Under the pieces are notes generated by a model. It was not told the origin of the DNA, searched no databases, and saw only the letters and a program-made list of their open reading frames with translations. A DNA stretch of 64,000 nt, from NCBI GenBank assembly GCA_020536535.1, contig JAHLWZ010000417.1, positions 1,768 to 65,767 of the forward strand, read 5' to 3'. The first letter of the stretch is position 1. Each line of letters begins with the position of its first letter. This DNA comes from Pelomyxa schiedti (Eukaryota; Evosea; Pelobiontida; Pelomyxidae). Positions 21,548 to 35,000 of the stretch are shown piece after piece. Made by a program: the position numbers and the translations under genes.

Positions 21548-24500
21548 ATGCCAATGTGTCATTAACTTGAACGCCAAAAACAACATAAAAAACAAAAAAA
21601 AATCGCTACTACACACAGGGAGTGCCTTTGCTCTGATTGTGGCTGTGCTTGTGTCTTTTGCTCAAATCCAGATCTCCACTTGCCAGGAGGAATGCACTCT
21701 CGACGACTACATACCAGCGTACACTGAGTGTAGGGGTGATAACACTCGAGATTTGTTGTATTACAAGGACCCTAATTCACAGTGCCAAGGCGGTGTAGAG
21801 CAGCCTGCAAACGTATTTAATTTACCTTGCGGTAATGTGACTTTTTTTTTTTTTTTTTAACTCAAAAAAACAAAATTCAAAGATATTTCTTGCTCTAGTG
21901 GCTACTACCTCCCATATGGGGCTCTCTCTTGTTCTCCTTGTGGTCCAGGTTTTTCTTTTCTTTCTTTCTGTTTTTGGAACAAGCCTTATGCCAGGATACT
22001 TCTCAATTGGTGGGGGAACCCGGGTAATGGATTGGGCTGGATTCCCATCCACTGGACCAGCTTCTAACCGCTTGTATTTCAACACATATGCTTTGACAAG
22101 CGCTGGGGCACAAATAACAACGGGACGGTGGCAGCTTGGTGCAAATTCTACCCTCTACATCACCTCAGGCCCAATTGGAAATTCACAATCCAGTGTACTG
22201 GAGCTTACCGTGAATGTATGTCTTCCCTATCTTTACCTTGAGGGCTGACCTTCCACCCCTTTGCGAAGTTACTTGTTAAAGGCTTAATTGGCTTCATGTA
22301 TAAAGTTGATGCAGAGCCAAATTATGACGGACTGGAATTCTTAATTGATGGGACAATTGCCCTTACGAAGGCATGTGCATTGCAGATTGATTATCTTACT
22401 CATTGTCTTAGAAATGGACAGTTTTAGAATACACAACTGTGGCTTACAATTTGACAAATGGAGTTCACACACTAAAATGGGTTTATTCTAAAGATGGCTC
22501 ACAGGCTAATGGTGCTGACGCAGCATTTCTTAAAGTCGGCTCTGCATTTTCTTTTCAACCTAACAGGTGTGACATTTATGCAGTTCGTGGAAGTCCATGG
22601 TCTAGATTATGCAGACGATGTATGCACTGCATGCTCCCCAGGAACCTACAACCCTCTGGAAACACAAAGGCGGTGTTTTCTGTGCCCAAGAAACACTTTC
22701 TCCAATAGTTCTCACAGCACTTCATGCACTTCTTGTGGTGGTACCTACTATTCACTTGAGGGTTCTTCACAGTGCTCCCCAAGAACAAGTAGTATTCCTC
22801 ATATTAGCCTTCCTCACCCTCTTCTACTCCCCACTTTAGATTGTACCACTTCTGATTATGAGTCCTACTACACACCCTGCGAGTTGCGAGATGGGCAGCC
22901 AGTTCGAGATCTAGTGAGCACCATTTCATATTTAATTTTATTTTTTCCCTTTTTATTTTTTTTTAAAAAAAAAAAAGAAATACAGATGGGTAAACTCCAC
23001 CTTTTGTAATTTCCGTGAGTCAAGCCTTCCAGTTGATAGCCTTAATCTTCCATGCGGTAAACTCTTGTTGAAAACTCTGCAAAACCAAGTCAACATAATC
23101 TAGGGGCTTGCAACAGTGGTCAGTATCGTCCCTCTGGTGATTACAGGTGCCTCTGGTGCCCTGTAGGCACAGCTGCACTTGCCAACTCGACTTCCTGCCC
23201 TCCTTGTGGTGAGGGAACTGCAGCTGTACCTGGATTGTTTTACAACAATTGGCATGAATGGGTTTACCTACCTGGCTTTTCCACAACATGCACTGGCTCA
23301 TGTGGAACAACGTATACAACAATTTGAAACCTTTCCACTAACTTCACACTACCAGGGGATGGTTACTAGCTGGCTCCTATATTTATTCAGGTACAGGTCA
23401 TGGTCGCTATGTAACTTCTACACTTATCCTTAAAACTCAGGCATGCACTAAATTTTCGATAACAAACTAACTCCACCACCCAGCAATTGCAACGTGGGTA
23501 TCTCTCTTTCACTTTTGGTTACTCTTGCCGATCCCCATACCAATGTCAACTGCAGTTTATTGACGAATCACGATCATCGTCAACCTTGTATTACTTCAGT
23601 CCTGCGTATGTGCTCTTAAAAATACTGCTACAAAGTGACCCAAAGCATAAAAATAACTTTTCTTATGGTAGAACCCAAAACTACTTGTGTGAAGTTGGAA
23701 ACCATACATTTAAGTTCGTCTTCTCTAAAACGAGTTCTGGGCTTGTAAACACACCCACTGATTACATTAAAATTTCGGTTTCTCTCTCCCAATCAAGTTC
23801 CTACTGACTTCATACCAGAGTATCTCACTCACAGGTGGTGTTACTTTGGCCTATGAAGGGGGCGCTAAACAGTGCACAACCTGCACTGCTGGGACATACA
23901 GCCCAGGGGGTATCCAGTTTTGTCAAAACTGCAGTGCAGGATATTCGAGGTAAACTGAGGTCTAGCACTAACCACTTCTCAATCTTGCAGCCCCGCTGCA
24001 GCATCACAGTGTGAACCCTGCCCTGAAGGAACTTTCAACCCGGAAGTTGCTGGTGCATGTTTGGCTTGTGGTGGGGGGACGACAGCTCCTGCGGGCTCCA
24101 CTGCTTGTGTGAACAACTGTACATTTTCTCCTGATGGCGGAGTTACAATGTTCGATCTTAACGGCCTGAAAAGGTAGTCTAAGAACCAAAATCACACACT
24201 CAACATTTTAGAACTGGTGATATGTATGGACCCATCTACGACCAGTATGTACACGGGAGTTTCCTTTTTTTGCTCAGGGGGGTGCAGGCTGAAGATGAGC
24301 TACTATACCAATGTTTGTTCCCTTCAGCACAGTAACCGCAGCTGCTATGACCGATATGGTGTTCCAATTCTCGGATATGCTTGCCAAGTTGGCAGTGCCC
24401 ACTTCCTTATCTTTTTTGTGAAATTGGTAGGTAACCAATCTTTGTGACAATGCTGGGCATTGCATTGGCATGAATCTTGGTGATGTGATTGGGTTCTATG

Positions 24501-27500
24501 CAGGCGAACAACCAACAGGTTCTTTTTACAAATCATCCTTCCAGAATAACAAAACTAGAGAGCTTGGTTATTTCCTATACACATGGAACCCCAGGATGCG
24601 GCGGTGTGGCCAGGTCTCTGAATATTACGTTCAAATGTACTCCTGGCAGTGGTATTGGGTATCCCACACCACCCCCAATCAATACCATTGAGGGTCCGCC
24701 ATGCAAGTACAATCTCGTCTGGGAGACTGAGTATGGGGTATGACCCAGATCTTTGTACCAAGTTATGACTGTACTGTAGTGCCCTATTTGCTCGTCTGCC
24801 CATTATACCTATTACCTTACCACATGTGAGAATAATCAACGTCAGAAAGTTTACTTTTGGCTGGAAAACCCGAAACGGTGCCATGATGGGGTAGCTCTCC
24901 CTGCAACAGAAACAATCTTTGTGAATTGCTGTATGCACTCTTAAACTTGTCTGAGACTAACAACGTCCTATCAGCTTCTACCACTATATGTTCCCCTGGT
25001 AGTTATGCTCTTGATACTGGAGAGTGTGCACAATGTGAGCCAGGGACATACAGTGTTGGTTCTGGAAATACTTACTTCGAGTTTATGAGTGTACCTTCAG
25101 ACTTCACTACATCTTGTATAGGCACCAACTGCAAGGGTTCGTATAGAGTGGCAATTTACCTGTCCATTTGACTTTCTTAGGGTTTGTGGCACAAGGAGGT
25201 CTTCTTGTTTCAACTGCCGGAACGTCGATAATGGAATTAACCACTCAGTTTTTGATTCAGGGATCTGTCACATTTGCTTACCAAGTATTGGCAAATGGCT
25301 TAGAGGTCAACGCCCCACTCACTGGTCCCTGTGGTGTTGACTGTAACTTGCACCTAGGAAGGAGAAGGCTCTGGCATTTTTGAATTTTCAATTGATCAAC
25401 AAACTGTTTTATCTGTCAAACAGACAATATTTGATTACAGAGACTTCACTGCTGTAGTGGCGGTTTGCCCCCATATTCTTCTCTTGTGTCGATTTATTTC
25501 ACCTCAGGTCGGTCCCCACATCCTCTCATGGAAGTTCACTGGTGGAGCTACACCTTCTCTTAAGTACGGTTTAATTTTATAATCATATGTACTAAAGGGT
25601 TCTCCCCAGTGATAATTCCTTCTCGTCCATGGCCATTTCCTCACTATCCATTATTGGAAATGAGTACTCACCTCTTGTGTGCACTCCGTGTCATTCTGGC
25701 GAATACCAGAGCTCAAAGGGGCAAACTGGTTGTAATGTTTGTTCTGCCAATACCTACGCCTCAGGGGGTGCTGCAGAATGCCTGTAAGCTGGTTGGAATT
25801 TTAGATATATTTAACATTTCCGCAGCCCTTGTGAGGATGACATGTACAGCTTCCCCGATTCGGCCACATGCGAGCCAAAATCCATCTGTAATCAAACAGA
25901 TTATCAAGCATACTTCACTACCTGCAGTGTGACGACTGGAACCAGAACCAAATATTGGGTTCCTCTTGAACCAGCAACTTGTGTATGACTTCCCTGCTAT
26001 GTACAGTGAGAACCGACTGCTAATAGGTTGATGGTTATGTCCCTCCGGCACCTCAAACTGGGCTTGTCTGTGCCGACTGTCAAGAGGGCATGTTTCGCCC
26101 TCAAGGTCAATCGGAATGTGTGGGGTGCTCTTCTGGGACATACTATGATGGTGAGTTCCCTGTCACACAGGTTTCCGCCCTGTGACTTATTAGCAAGGTT
26201 CTTCATGTGTACCTGCCGAGGCCGGCTCCTTTATATTGTATTCTAGAGACTACTTTTCAACCCAAGAACTGGAAGAAACCTTTCCCACTGGATGGAGTAC
26301 AACATGTTACGGACACTGTGGCTCAAGGTTCGGCTCCCTTTTATTTGTTTACCTTCTCACCACTTCTTCTACAGTGGTTGGCAGGTGATGTCTGGTTATG
26401 TGTCTTCTGGGCGTCATTTGGCACAGTATTCTGTTATGTCAGTTCTCTCATATGTTGCAACGGTCAGTAAAGTTATTTCCCTATCGCTATGACATTTGTA
26501 GTTTGTTACAGATGGCGTGGTTTCCTTCTCATTTTCACGCGATTTTACCGATTCTACTCATGGTCTTCAGTTCTTTATCAACAACATTCGTATGGACCTA
26601 CCAACAGGTCCTTTTTCCTTCCTTTCTTCTCTTTGGCTAAGTGGGCAAAAGACTCTTCTAGAGCAGTAGTTTCCTTCAGTGTACCTGCAGGAGGAGCTGA
26701 GCTTGATTGGGTCTATATTCAGAACCCATCTCAAACATCTGGACAGGTTTCGTTTTTGAGAAGTTGATAACGCAAACGGACTTCTTCCAGGTTTCCATTT
26801 CGGATGTATCAATTTCTGGTATATCATCTGGATCATCTTCACTTGGGCAATGCCCAGCAGGAACCTATAGCGGCGGTTCAGCCATGGGTTGCACAGTGTG
26901 CCCACCAGGAGAATACTCTGCTGCTCCCAGTTCACCAGAGGTTTTTTTTTCCTATATCTTCATCCCTCTCATCATCATGTAGTGCACGTTATGTGCTTCA
27001 AACTTTTATGCTTCTAATCCAGGCTCCACTTCTTGTGCACCATGCCCAACAGGAACCTACACACCCGATCCAGGAGCTTCTCAGTGCGACACCACTTGTA
27101 TTTTTGTTGCTCGAGATGGCGAACACACATTCACTTTCAATCTGACAGAATTGAAGTACTTTCCTATTCCTCTAACAGAGAGCGTGACCACAACAGGAAA
27201 ACAGTTGGACCAGTTCTTTCTGAGGACAGCTCGATGTATCTGATTAATATTTGTGATTTCAACATCTCCGGCAGTATCTGTGTTGATTCCACTGGATCGC
27301 CGCTTGCAACTCATGTATGTGGACGCGGTTTAGCTGACAATGTGGCACACGATTTTGGATCTTTATTAGAATTTTCTGCACTCACAGGGGGTTTCTTCGC
27401 CAGTCTTAATGAAATTTTACTCAAAAAACCCTATACAGCTGAAGACAGTGGTTTCCAACTGACTTTCACGGGGGGTGACCGTGATGGATGTGATCAAACT

Positions 27501-28106
27501 CTTTCTGACAGAGAAACGTACACCACAAATTAAGTAGTAACTTACACTCACTTCATTACAAGTGTGATAAATTTTGCCTGCGATGTCAGTGAAGGAGAGG
27601 GAACACCCCGGTACATTTATTCACCAGTAAGTGATGAATGTGCGGTGAGTTTTTACTGGCAAACTGTATACGCTTGCCCAGTTTGTGAGGATTCTGATTA
27701 TTATGTGGTATGCCCTTTTCACACTGTTCTTCTCTGTATCTTACTGCGATGTGATCCGCCCCCAGTTTGAAACGGGATGTCAATCTGGAGAGAAACAAAC
27801 ACAATTGGTAAGGTCATCTGACTGCAATGGGCCAGACGTCATTCTTCTCGACGTTGAGAAATGCCGTATGCCATGGGAATAAAGCGGGGTGGGTGTCGCG
27901 TGACTCCTCTTAATTTTCTTTCGTTTCCAGGTGACATTGCACTACCTCTGGGTGTCTTATTTGGAATAGGAGCCTTTGTCGTTGTCATGCTAGTAGTGAT
28001 TGTCATCATTCTTGTGCGGCACAAGCAGATCAGGTCCCGCTATTTCCAACTTGTCAGTCAGAGCAACGCCGCTGGTGTGGATTTGACTGAGATCAACAAG
28101 ACCTAA
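21548..28106 (+). CDS. ELAPOR/KIAA1324-like cysteine-rich type I receptor
   Basis: Many short exons encode a secreted-pathway protein. The best start is ATG at 21548. Splicing at 21558/21619 gives MPMWSAFALIVAVLVSFAQ, a good signal peptide. The ectodomain starts ECTLDDYIPAYTEC and contains NLPCDISCSSGYYLPYGAL, repeated CxPGTY cysteine motifs (CPAGTYSGG, CPTGTYTPD, CEPGTYSVG), and a later segment around IFVARDGEHTF resembling a mannose-6-phosphate-receptor-like fold. One transmembrane helix (GVLFGIGAFVVVMLVVIVII) and a short tail (RYFQLVSQSNAAGVDLTEI) end it at 28106. Animal relatives (ELAPOR1/2) act in endosome-lysosome trafficking and autophagy, and that role is inferred here. Finding it in a protist extends the family. 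Exon borders were checked only at the 5' end. Confidence 0.87.
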
Positions 28107-28291
28107 ACCTAGTTGCATACTACAATGGAATTCGCACGTGCATCTCTGTGTACTGAGGTTTTTGCCTCAAAAAAAAGAAGACAAAAGAATTCAAGGCTTT
28201 TCACCAACTTGGATAAAAGTGGGTGGAACTCTCCACACACAACATTTATTACTTACAAAATTTGCAAAGAGAGTGTGAGGTGTGGTGATTG

Positions 28292-30009
28292 TCAGAAGGC
28301 GGTGAAGGCGTGCAGTCTGTTGTGTACCTTTCTTGGCCTGGTTGTGGTGATTGGGTTTGGAATTGTGGGAAAGAGCGGGGATTTCCTAGAGTCCGAGGAT
28401 TCCTGATTTGAATTCCAGAACGGCCGTATTCCGCAGAATACTGTGTTACTGAGAGCGGCATTGTGTCCGACTGTCTTCCCGGTAGTGTCCTCGTCACTGC
28501 CGAGTGTGGGGACTGGGGCGCGGGCAGAAGAAGGTGGCGAACACCAATTAGGGGTTGGCGAGTGAGGAGGAGAGGGCCGGCCGAAGACCTCCTGGCCTTG
28601 TTGAATGACTGATGTGGGTGTCTGATCTCGAGGAACTGATGGAAATTGTGGATTGGTGCGATTCAGAGGGGGTGAATTGGACTGCGATAATCGCTTGGGG
28701 TTGTCAAAAATGGAAACAAGCTGCACAAGAGACAGCGATTGCGCGCCGTGGAATGACTTCTCAATTTCGAGGAGCTGGGTTGGAAATGGTAAGTGATTCA
28801 TCTCTTAGAAAGAAGAGAATGGATGCTCACCTGGAATAGATATTCTATTGAGGGATAACTGAACGGAATCCGGTCATTCATAAAGTACGCAGAATCGCGA
28901 AGGGTGTACTTGCAAACAACAACCAAGTAAGCCAAAGCTACAACTATACATTGATTCCTGCCACTCTCGCAATAAACTACGGTCCCTCTCGCGGTACTTG
29001 CAAGCCTGTCATCAATATCTCTCTTTCCTTCTGTTGCACCACTGGAATTTGAATTCCCGTCAATGAAATCGAAGCACTCCGGCAAGACATCCCAAAGGTC
29101 AGTAGCCCTTGGCTTAATTCCGCACCTCATAGCCGCACATTCCTGATTCAGTGCACTCGGTAAGTTCAGGGATGGCGCCGATGTGAACCGCGTAGGAGAT
29201 GAAAGTGCCGGGAGAGCTAGAGGTATTATCACAGATTCCTGCTGCTGCTGCTGAAACAGAGTAGGAGACTGATTCCGAGTGGTGCCGATGCTAATATTCT
29301 GCTTCTGTTCGGGCCTGTACAATTCCCTTCCCCAGGTGCCAGTATGAGGTCTCCACTTGTCATCCCCACGATGATTCAGCCTATGAGTTGCCGCAGAACT
29401 ACTACTGCTAGTAGTAATACTTTCGCCTTGTGTAAAGTTGACATCATTTTCAACCAGCCGAACGCTGCTGCTGCTCCACTTGGGCACTTCTTCGAGATTT
29501 CTTCTGGGAACAGGGCTACTTTGTGGTCCGTAATTGTGGGTGTCAACCAGAACAACCCTGTGAATTGTAGGGGATGACGATGTCGACGAAGAGCCTGAGA
29601 CAGAGACCGAGTTGAGTGACAAATTCGGATTGGCGGAAGTGCCGGTTCCTGCGCAGCCAACAGTTCCGAACAAAGCGAGGAACCTGAGCCTGGACGATGA
29701 CAGGTGACTACTCGAGGCAGCGCTCTTGTCCGACAAGGCGGCGGCGTCGGCGGCGCTGCAGACGTGCAGGACGCCCGGGACTATCGTGGTGACCATGCCC
29801 CAGCAGCCCCCGCCGCCTCCAAGCTCATTATGGGAGGGGAACGACGTCATCCCATAATCAGGCCGCTGTGCTCTGTCGTCGGAGGCGTGGTGGCTGTGGT
29901 GTGTCCGGTGGCGATTGTTGTTGCTGCTGCTGTTGTTTGTAGTTTTGCAGCTGGTGATTCTGGTAGGGGATACAGCCGGGAGCTGGGCCTGTTGAGGCTG
30001 CTGCGCCAT
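28292..30009 (-). CDS. Dual-specificity pseudophosphatase 1
   Basis: Two exons (30009-28831 and 28774-28292), split by a 56-nt intron, encode about 553 residues. A low-complexity N-terminus (Gln/Asn/His/Ser) leads to GVLHVCSAADAAALSDK, the usual dual-specificity phosphatase entry strand. A long Ser-rich insertion follows, then DLWDVLPECFDFIDG, and the P-loop region VVYCESGRNQCIVVAL. A working P-loop is HCxxGxxRS. Here the cysteine and glycine remain, but the arginine is Gln and the preceding His is Tyr, so catalysis is not expected. A Pro/Ser-rich tail follows. The second pseudophosphatase (49066-50325) has the same intron position and the same Arg-to-Gln change. The likely role is phosphoprotein or ligand binding; the partner is unknown. 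Confidence 0.85.
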
Positions 30010-30425
30010 GGATTTCTTGTTCGTTTGGTTTTTTCCTTGGTTGTTTTTTTTCTGTGCGTGTAAAAGGGGTTTGCAGAAGGGCACTACACTCGATGAGAAG
30101 GAAGATGTTTAAGGCCAGGGAAAAACGAGGCACTGACCGGTTTTGGATGGAGGCTGAAGTTGAATTCCTCAGAAAGGAATCCTCTTACGTGATCTCCGTA
30201 AGCGAGAAGACCGGGAAATTGCCAGCAAATTCCACAGCTTCTGGAGACCCCGAAGAAGTTATAATCAACTTGGGGTCCCCCTACAAGGCTTTTTCCTTGG
30301 AGTCCCGCCATTCTTCTGCTTTAATTGGCGAGCACCCCGACTACTGCGACGTTCCGGCTCAAGCCCCTCAGGTCATTTGCAATCTGATGGCAACAATAAA
30401 GACCGTACAAAAAAAAAAAAAAAAC
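30010..30425. other. Divergent intergenic region with a 16-A run before RPP30
   Basis: This region of about 415 bp lies between two divergent starts. A plus-strand frame is open from about 30054 into RPP30, but the family match begins only at 30426, directly after 16 adenines at 30409-30424, so I treat 30054-30425 as leader and promoter. No other feature is seen. Confidence 0.5.
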
Positions 30426-31928
30426 ATGCCATTCGTCGATGCCAACCTGGGTTCGGAAGCGAAGCTGGTGCGGGTTGCGTGGGACAGAGGGTGGGACCTG
30501 GTGATTTGCAACCACACAATTGTGGGAGCCGACGCGGCCAAGCGCCTGTCGTCGGCGTCGTCGGCCTCGTCGCTCGTGGAGCCGATGATGGCCCCCGCGT
30601 TGCCCGCCGAAGCTTCGGTTCGAGAAGCGATCGAGTCTGCGGATCCGCAAACTGCGCTGAAACTGATGCCTGTCACCAAGAGGAGGGCTGTTCTGAGACG
30701 CCTCACTTTCGTTCTGAGTAATGAATCTCAGGTTTGCTTGCTCTAAAATTAGTGGCAAGCTAATATTCCTGGCTGCCAGGACTGCCTCCAAAATAACAAC
30801 AGCCATAAAGCACTCCAATTCACCTAAACCTACCTACAGTGTTGCTGTTGTGTTACCATTTTTTGTTTTGTGGTCTGTATCTAGTCTTGTGAATATGGTT
30901 TGACCTCTGGCAGATTGCTGCATTCAGGAAGGTCTCACAGGATCCATGTTGGGATGTTATTGCAGTTCTACCCACCACCATTGGAACTCTCTCGCTTTGC
31001 TGTAATACTCTTGAGGTTTCTTTTTTTTGGGGTTTGTCAAGTCCTCTTTTGACCTTCCATTTCCAGGTAGACATCATATCTCTTGATGCCAGCCAGAGAT
31101 GGGTGGGACTTCGTGCAGCGGGTGTGCATGGTGCAATTGAAAGAGGAATCTACTTTGAGTTATGTACAGCACAAGCAATGACTTCACAAATGAACAGCCG
31201 GACTCTTGTAGCTAATGCCCTTGAATTGATGCTGGCCACGAAAAAAAAGAATGTACTGCTTTCTAGTGGTGCACGGGAGGTGCGTCAATTTTCCTGGTTA
31301 CAACACTTTTTTACCTTTTGTTTCTCTCTTGATTTCTAATATATAACTTGGTTGACAGGAACCTCACATTCACACACCCCGAGATATGATAAACCTTGGA
31401 GTTCTCTTTGGCCTCACTGAACAGCAGGCCAAGTATTCCATAACCCAGCTACCATTAATGGCACTTGCTCACTGCAAAATGAGAAAGCTACCTGTATCCC
31501 ATGTACTGGGAATTCAACTCACTGGAACAATTGAGAAGTCAGAAAAATGTTGGCAACTACCGGAACCTGTCAATACAGTTCGCCAAAACAAACCAGCAGT
31601 CCGAGGTAACAGAACCGAAAGAACAGAAACCGGGTGGGGATGGAAGGGAGGAAGTGGAGGGTCCAAATTCAAGCTGGTGGGAATGCACAAGACCTGGACA
31701 AATAGGCTCGGCACCAACTGGAAAGAGAAGGGAGGCAGAGTGACCCAACTACCAAAGAGACTGAGAAAAAGAACTGCAATCCAAACTACCACAGCTAAAA
31801 AGACAACAAACACAACAACAAGCACAACAACAAGCACAAACACAACTACCGCAGGCAAAAAAGCAAGCAACACAACAAGCAAAAGCTCCCCTCATGCAAG
31901 AAACAAACAAACAAAACCTAAGGAATGA
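30426..31928 (+). CDS. RPP30: Ribonuclease P/MRP subunit p30 (RPP30)
   Basis: Four exons (30426-30731, 30914-31015, 31067-31279, 31359-31928) join in frame to about 396 residues. The start MPFVDANLG and WDLVICNHTIVG match the N-terminal strand of the TIM-barrel-like p30 family. VDIISLDASQRWVG, then AIERGIYFELCTAQAM, VLLSSGAREE and MINLGVLFGLTEQQA are the family hallmarks. The protein is part of nuclear RNase P and MRP, which mature tRNA 5' ends and rRNA. The C-terminal 130 residues are a lineage-specific basic tail rich in Thr, Asn and Lys, probably for RNA binding or nuclear localisation. Confidence 0.95.
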
Positions 31929-32055
31929 GCTTTGTCAATCACTGAAATCCGTAGTAATAAATAGAGCAAGTGTATTCCAAAAAGCCACAATAAAAGATAT
32001 TGTGTGGCACATATTTCCTTGGTTTTTGAGACTAGAAATTACAATCAAATTGCAG

Positions 32056-35000
32056 TTAGTTCCCGGGTACTATCAGTCTGGTGTCTAAATCGGCGAGGCC
32101 AGTGACATCATCAACTTTAGCCTTTGTGAGTGTGTCAGGTATTTGCTTTGGCGGGGGTGGTGCCATGGCCTCAGGGGGCGGAGGTAGTTCATGGACAACA
32201 GAAAGGGTGATTGGTGATTGTGCGGGAAGGGAGATAAGGACCGAGGCCGGACCTGGAGTGGTGGTGGAACTATGCAGTACCGGGAGTGGGGGTTCCGGTG
32301 CTGGTGCGGGAGGGGGATTCTGTGATCCCGGTGGCGGCAGAAGTGGTTTCGGTGTGGGTGAGGGGGAGTTGATGAGGGAGGTTTGAGGGGGAGTGGACAG
32401 CCGTTGTGGGAATGGACAGCCGTTGTGGGATGGGTGCGCGGGTGGAGGGAGGGGTGTGAATTATTACAGGAGGGGTTGGGGATGAGTAAATTACTGTGAG
32501 GTAGAGTGACGTTTGCGCTTGAAGTGGAATGGATGTAGTTGTTGTTGACTGTATGCGGATGGTGGACTCGTGGCCAGAGGAAGAAGATGCCAAAAATGGG
32601 GATGTTTGTAAAAAGTGTTCATCTGTGGAGGCTTTGAGGGGTGAAGAAGCCTCCAATTGTTGGGCCAAAGAGCCTAATGGTGGCTCCTCTGTAAAACTGG
32701 GGGCTGAGATGCGGCTGAGTGCCAACTTCGAGTTGTCAGACTCGTCTTTGGGTCTAAATGATGGTGGTGAGGGAGCAGGTGGGAGAGGTGGTGGCGAAGG
32801 TGGGGGTGGCGGAGGCTCTGGGAGAGATTCTGGGAGTGGTAAAGGAAAGCTGTTAGTCTCCAGTTGACTTAATGTTTCTGGTGTATGCAGTATGGGAGAA
32901 GAACTGAGTGACACCTGTGAAGAGGGACGCGCAGGTGCATGAGTTGCTGGGATGCGGAGAGGCGCTGAGGGTGGTACTGGTGCATGTGCAGAGGGAGGGG
33001 TACGAAGCAAAGCAGGCTTGGGTTCGATTGGCGTGCAGACCACTGAAGGCTGGTACGTTGTGGGTGGCAAAAGAGGGGGTGGGACCGCTGTTTCTGAACC
33101 AGTACATGCTGCTGGGATGGGACTGGGCTGTAAAGATGCGGGCAAAAGGTTGTTTGACAGAGTTGATTCTTGAGGATGAGTGTCTTCAACCCTGGATGGT
33201 AAAAGAAGAACTTCCCCTGAGGGTTCTGGGGTGGCCTCCATTTTGTGAGTGGATGACCTGTCCTCAGTTGGTGAATTTACTGTGTTTGCGGGAAGTTCAG
33301 TTGTGGTTACATGTAGAACTTCAGTAGTGGGTTCCTGTTTGGGGGATAAAACAGGTGTTATTAGGGAAGGTTGTGCTATGGATACAGCTGAGCCGATTGG
33401 GATTGGTGGAGTGAGTGGGGCTTCTGTCCCTGATGCAGTAGATTGCACGTTAACACTGGGGAGTGTTGGATCGCCTTCCTGTCGTGTCGGTCTTTCTAGT
33501 GAAGTAGAAATTTCAGATGGAGTGCTAAGCTGTGCTGATAATGGCTTCGCATGTGGCTGAGGTGTGTTAGAGAGAAGCCGCTCAGGCGGTGGTCGGGACG
33601 GCGCGGGAGGTGTTTTTAATAGTAAAGGGTGAGAACTTTGTGCACTATAAGGGATATGAGGCACTAGGGATATTGAAGGTGCTTGATTGCTTTTGGGGAG
33701 TTGAGAGAGGAGACTGGAGGTTCTTAACGTTGGAGGTAAGATCAAATGAGGGCGTAGTGGGGGCATTGTAAGAGGTAATGGAGGTGGTGTTGTTTTTAGT
33801 GGTTCGGTCGAGGGAACCCTACTGACAGTGATGTGGTTGGTTACATTACTTAAATCACCTATTGGTGCCTTGGGCGACGAATCTGGTGCCAGCACAATAC
33901 AGGGACTTGAGGGAACATTTGAAGACTCGGACAAGGGAGAGAGCGTAGTGAGGGGGCTTCCTTGGGGAGACTCTGTTGATCCAGGATATTTTGTATCCAG
34001 TGGAGGTTTTGTGTTCGTTTCTTCACCTGAGGGAGTTGCTGGGACCTCTTGTTGAGAGTTGGGTACTACACTAAGAGGTTCCAACTCCTTTGCTGGGGAA
34101 GTGCTAAGCTTTGGGTCGGGGCTCAATGTACCAAGTTCACCTGCCAAACAATCAGATATATAAGGTATAAAAATATCAATACCACTAGGTGTACGACGTG
34201 CTTCCTGTGGGGGTGACACCTCTTTCACAATCAGGGCTTCAATTAGAGCAAGGGAAGTCTGGAAGGTTGTTAAAATGTAGGCCGGCTCACCAGAAATATC
34301 CTCTTCTCTCAGAAAGTGCTCGATATATTTAAATGCTTGTTGAAAATAAGAAAGGCAAAGAATATTGGAAGTTGCGAACTTGTAAAAGGATGGTCCAGGT
34401 TGCCTTTTATCAGTACAAAAGAAATTATAGGTAAAAAGTCGTCTGCACCACTACATAGAGTCAGACAAAAGGGGTTGACTGTGGTTGGATACATGTTCAG
34501 CTGATCTGGGGGTAGCTGGTCCCCCCAGTGTTGTTCCACAGTACCCACAATATGAGCACCCACCTTGACAAGGCAGTTCAGTTTCAGCCATGGTGTAGTT
34601 AGTGTGTCTAATTTTTTAATCTCTAACTAGAGTTAGCATTACTCGTAACAATGGTGGGGGTACGTACCATTTATAGAGTCTTTGTAGGGGGTGTAATTGG
34701 CAGAGCCTTCCTGGGCCTAAAAGGGAGGTTACCGAAATCAGAACAAGCACAGGACATTTACCAGTAGAAATGGTGAGGGAGTACTCAGGCAAAAACGGCG
34801 TGATATCCCAAGGGATTGGGTGGTAATATCTTGAAGCTTGGAACAGCCAGCCTTGAAGTCTTCATCTTCTGTATGAAACTACTTTGTTTTTAAGATCGAA
34901 AACGATGGGTAGGGAGTGTCACCTTCTTACAATATCTACCCCATAAGCTCTTATAGTTTAGATCAAAAACAACTTCCCACAAAGCTCTTTCTATCCACAC

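Noticed and set aside
30054-30425. Plus-strand open frame running into RPP30
   Set aside because: It would add about 124 residues before a good family start and includes a Lys run from the A16 tract. The p30 homology begins at 30426.
32529-33560. Gly/Val-rich plus-strand frames opposite the VPS9 proline-rich tail
   Set aside because: They mirror the proline-rich coding strand. Only the minus strand connects in frame to the VPS9 domain.
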